This document shows, one piece after another, positions 63,402 through 64,000 of a stretch of DNA of 64,000 bases; within the stretch, counting starts at the first letter, position 1; each line of letters begins with the position of its first letter. This DNA is from an uncultured Collinsella sp. (GTDB taxonomy: Bacteria > Actinomycetota > Coriobacteriia > Coriobacteriales > Coriobacteriaceae), in NCBI GenBank assembly GCA_900541135.1, contig UQIG01000001.1:74454-138453 (forward strand). The letters run 5' to 3'. The notes beneath the pieces are model-generated. The model saw only the letters and a list, made by a program, of their open reading frames with translations. It was not told where the DNA came from and ran no database searches. The translations under genes and the position numbers were made by a program.

Positions 63402-63947
63402 CTACGCCTCCTCGGCCATGAGGCCGACCGCCCACACCCAGCAGGCGAGCTCGCGCGCCGTGGCCACGTTCGCCTTGTTGTTGTGGACCCCGCGCGCGAG
63501 CAGCGCCTCCCGCCTCTCGACCAGCCTCCGCACGCCCTTGGCGGCATGCCTGCGGGCGACCCGGTCCGGGGCCTGGCCCTTGGCGAGGTCCTTCGGCCGC
63601 CCCGAGCACGTCAGGTAGTGCCACGCGGCCTCGACCAGCGCCTTCCTCAGGTGTTTGTTGCCCGCCTTGGTGATCGCGCCCCTGCGGTCGCTCTCCCCGC
63701 TGGAGTGCTCGGAGGGCGTCAGGCCGACCCATGCGGCGAACGACCGGGCGTTCCTGAACCTCGAGAACTCGCCGGCCTCGAACACGAGGTCGGCGGCCGT
63801 CGCGGTGTCGACGCCCTTGAGGCAGCGCAGGGAGTCGACCCTCCTCCTCCACCTGGGCTTGCGGGCCTCGGCCTCGACGAGCCCCTCGAGCCTCGCCTTC
63901 TCCTCCGCCGCCCGCCTGACCGCGTCGACGTAGTAGGCGAGCGCCTG
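63402..63947 (-). pseudogene. Truncated IS110-family transposase
   Basis: About 182 residues of the C-terminal half remain. The Transposase_20 (helix-hairpin-helix) region is clear: LRCLKGVDTATAADLV, FRNARSFAAWVGLTPSEHSS and ITKAGNKHLRKALVEAAWHY. The N-terminal RuvC-like DEDD half is missing, as the frame meets a stop (TAA CAG) where the sequence changes to AT-rich DNA at 63948. This could be an internal deletion, an insertion by another element, or an edge effect near the window end. IS110 elements use a bridge RNA, and none can be confirmed here. Confidence 0.85.
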
Positions 63948-64000
63948 TTAGCGTCAATATAATTTTCACCATTTCCACCAACGCATTTTCGCCAATCGCG
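63948..64000. other. AT-rich sequence at the window end
   Basis: Composition changes abruptly from about 70% GC to AT-rich at the end of the transposase remnant. Too short to identify; it may be the edge of another inserted element. Confidence 0.3.

Overview
The window is about 60% GC. Nearly every housekeeping gene resembles those of the Coriobacteriia, and a Collinsella-like gut actinobacterium is the best guess. Supporting signs are the codon use, the LPxTG-type surface proteins, the CD1871A/4Fe-4S/TlpA thiol-redox cluster, a divergent second topoisomerase II pair, and short intergenic hairpins with a GGGACNGTCCCTTT core scattered through the core genome. No rRNA, tRNA or CRISPR array was seen. 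The assignment rests on recognition by eye, not on a search.

Layout. Positions 1 to about 10,100 form an accessory island that looks like a defence or resistance cassette region. It holds a YjdF-family protein with a candidate riboswitch; an AbiF/Abi_2 HEPN protein followed by two similar terminator-ended RNA units; three SAM methyltransferases behind a DtxR-like and a second palindromic operator; a type III (ToxN/TenpN-like) toxin with a structured leader; a 559-aa protein with a HEPN-type RNGKLH motif; a WYL regulator; and two tiny unknown proteins. Three copies of a CATCGAGTGGG motif, 2.45 and 2.56 kb apart, divide it into modules. Two of the copies carry perfect LexA-type SOS boxes followed by a covarying hairpin. 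This is the part most likely to hide an undescribed system.

Positions 10,100-13,950 carry a MerR regulator with its 19-bp-spacer target promoter and a carboxymuconolactone decarboxylase-cupin protein, a TetR-like remnant, an LPATG surface protein and an iron-sulfur flavoprotein-like reductase. Positions 14,061-25,367 carry the topoisomerase A/B pair, a lipoprotein, a 1455-aa surface protein and an adjacent LuxR regulator. Positions 25,665-34,185 hold a frameshifted, short-form guaA, a two-component system facing the CXXC/4Fe-4S/TlpA genes, and a large MacB-like ABC transporter.

Positions 34,228-42,000 contain two P3-type (MgtA-like) ATPases with a receiver-less winged-helix regulator between them, plus a 51-aa membrane protein after mgtA. 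Positions 42,000-63,000 are ordinary core genes: dus, glutaredoxin, a TipAS-type regulator, trmO, a PatB/MalY lyase, a PNPOx-like protein, a BvgS-like hybrid kinase, a K+ channel, LOG, ClC, a YtrA-type GntR/ABC operon, prfC, a queuosine-precursor transporter with a candidate preQ1 riboswitch, an SDR, ung, an EamA/LysR pair and a MATE pump. The window ends in a truncated IS110-family transposase.
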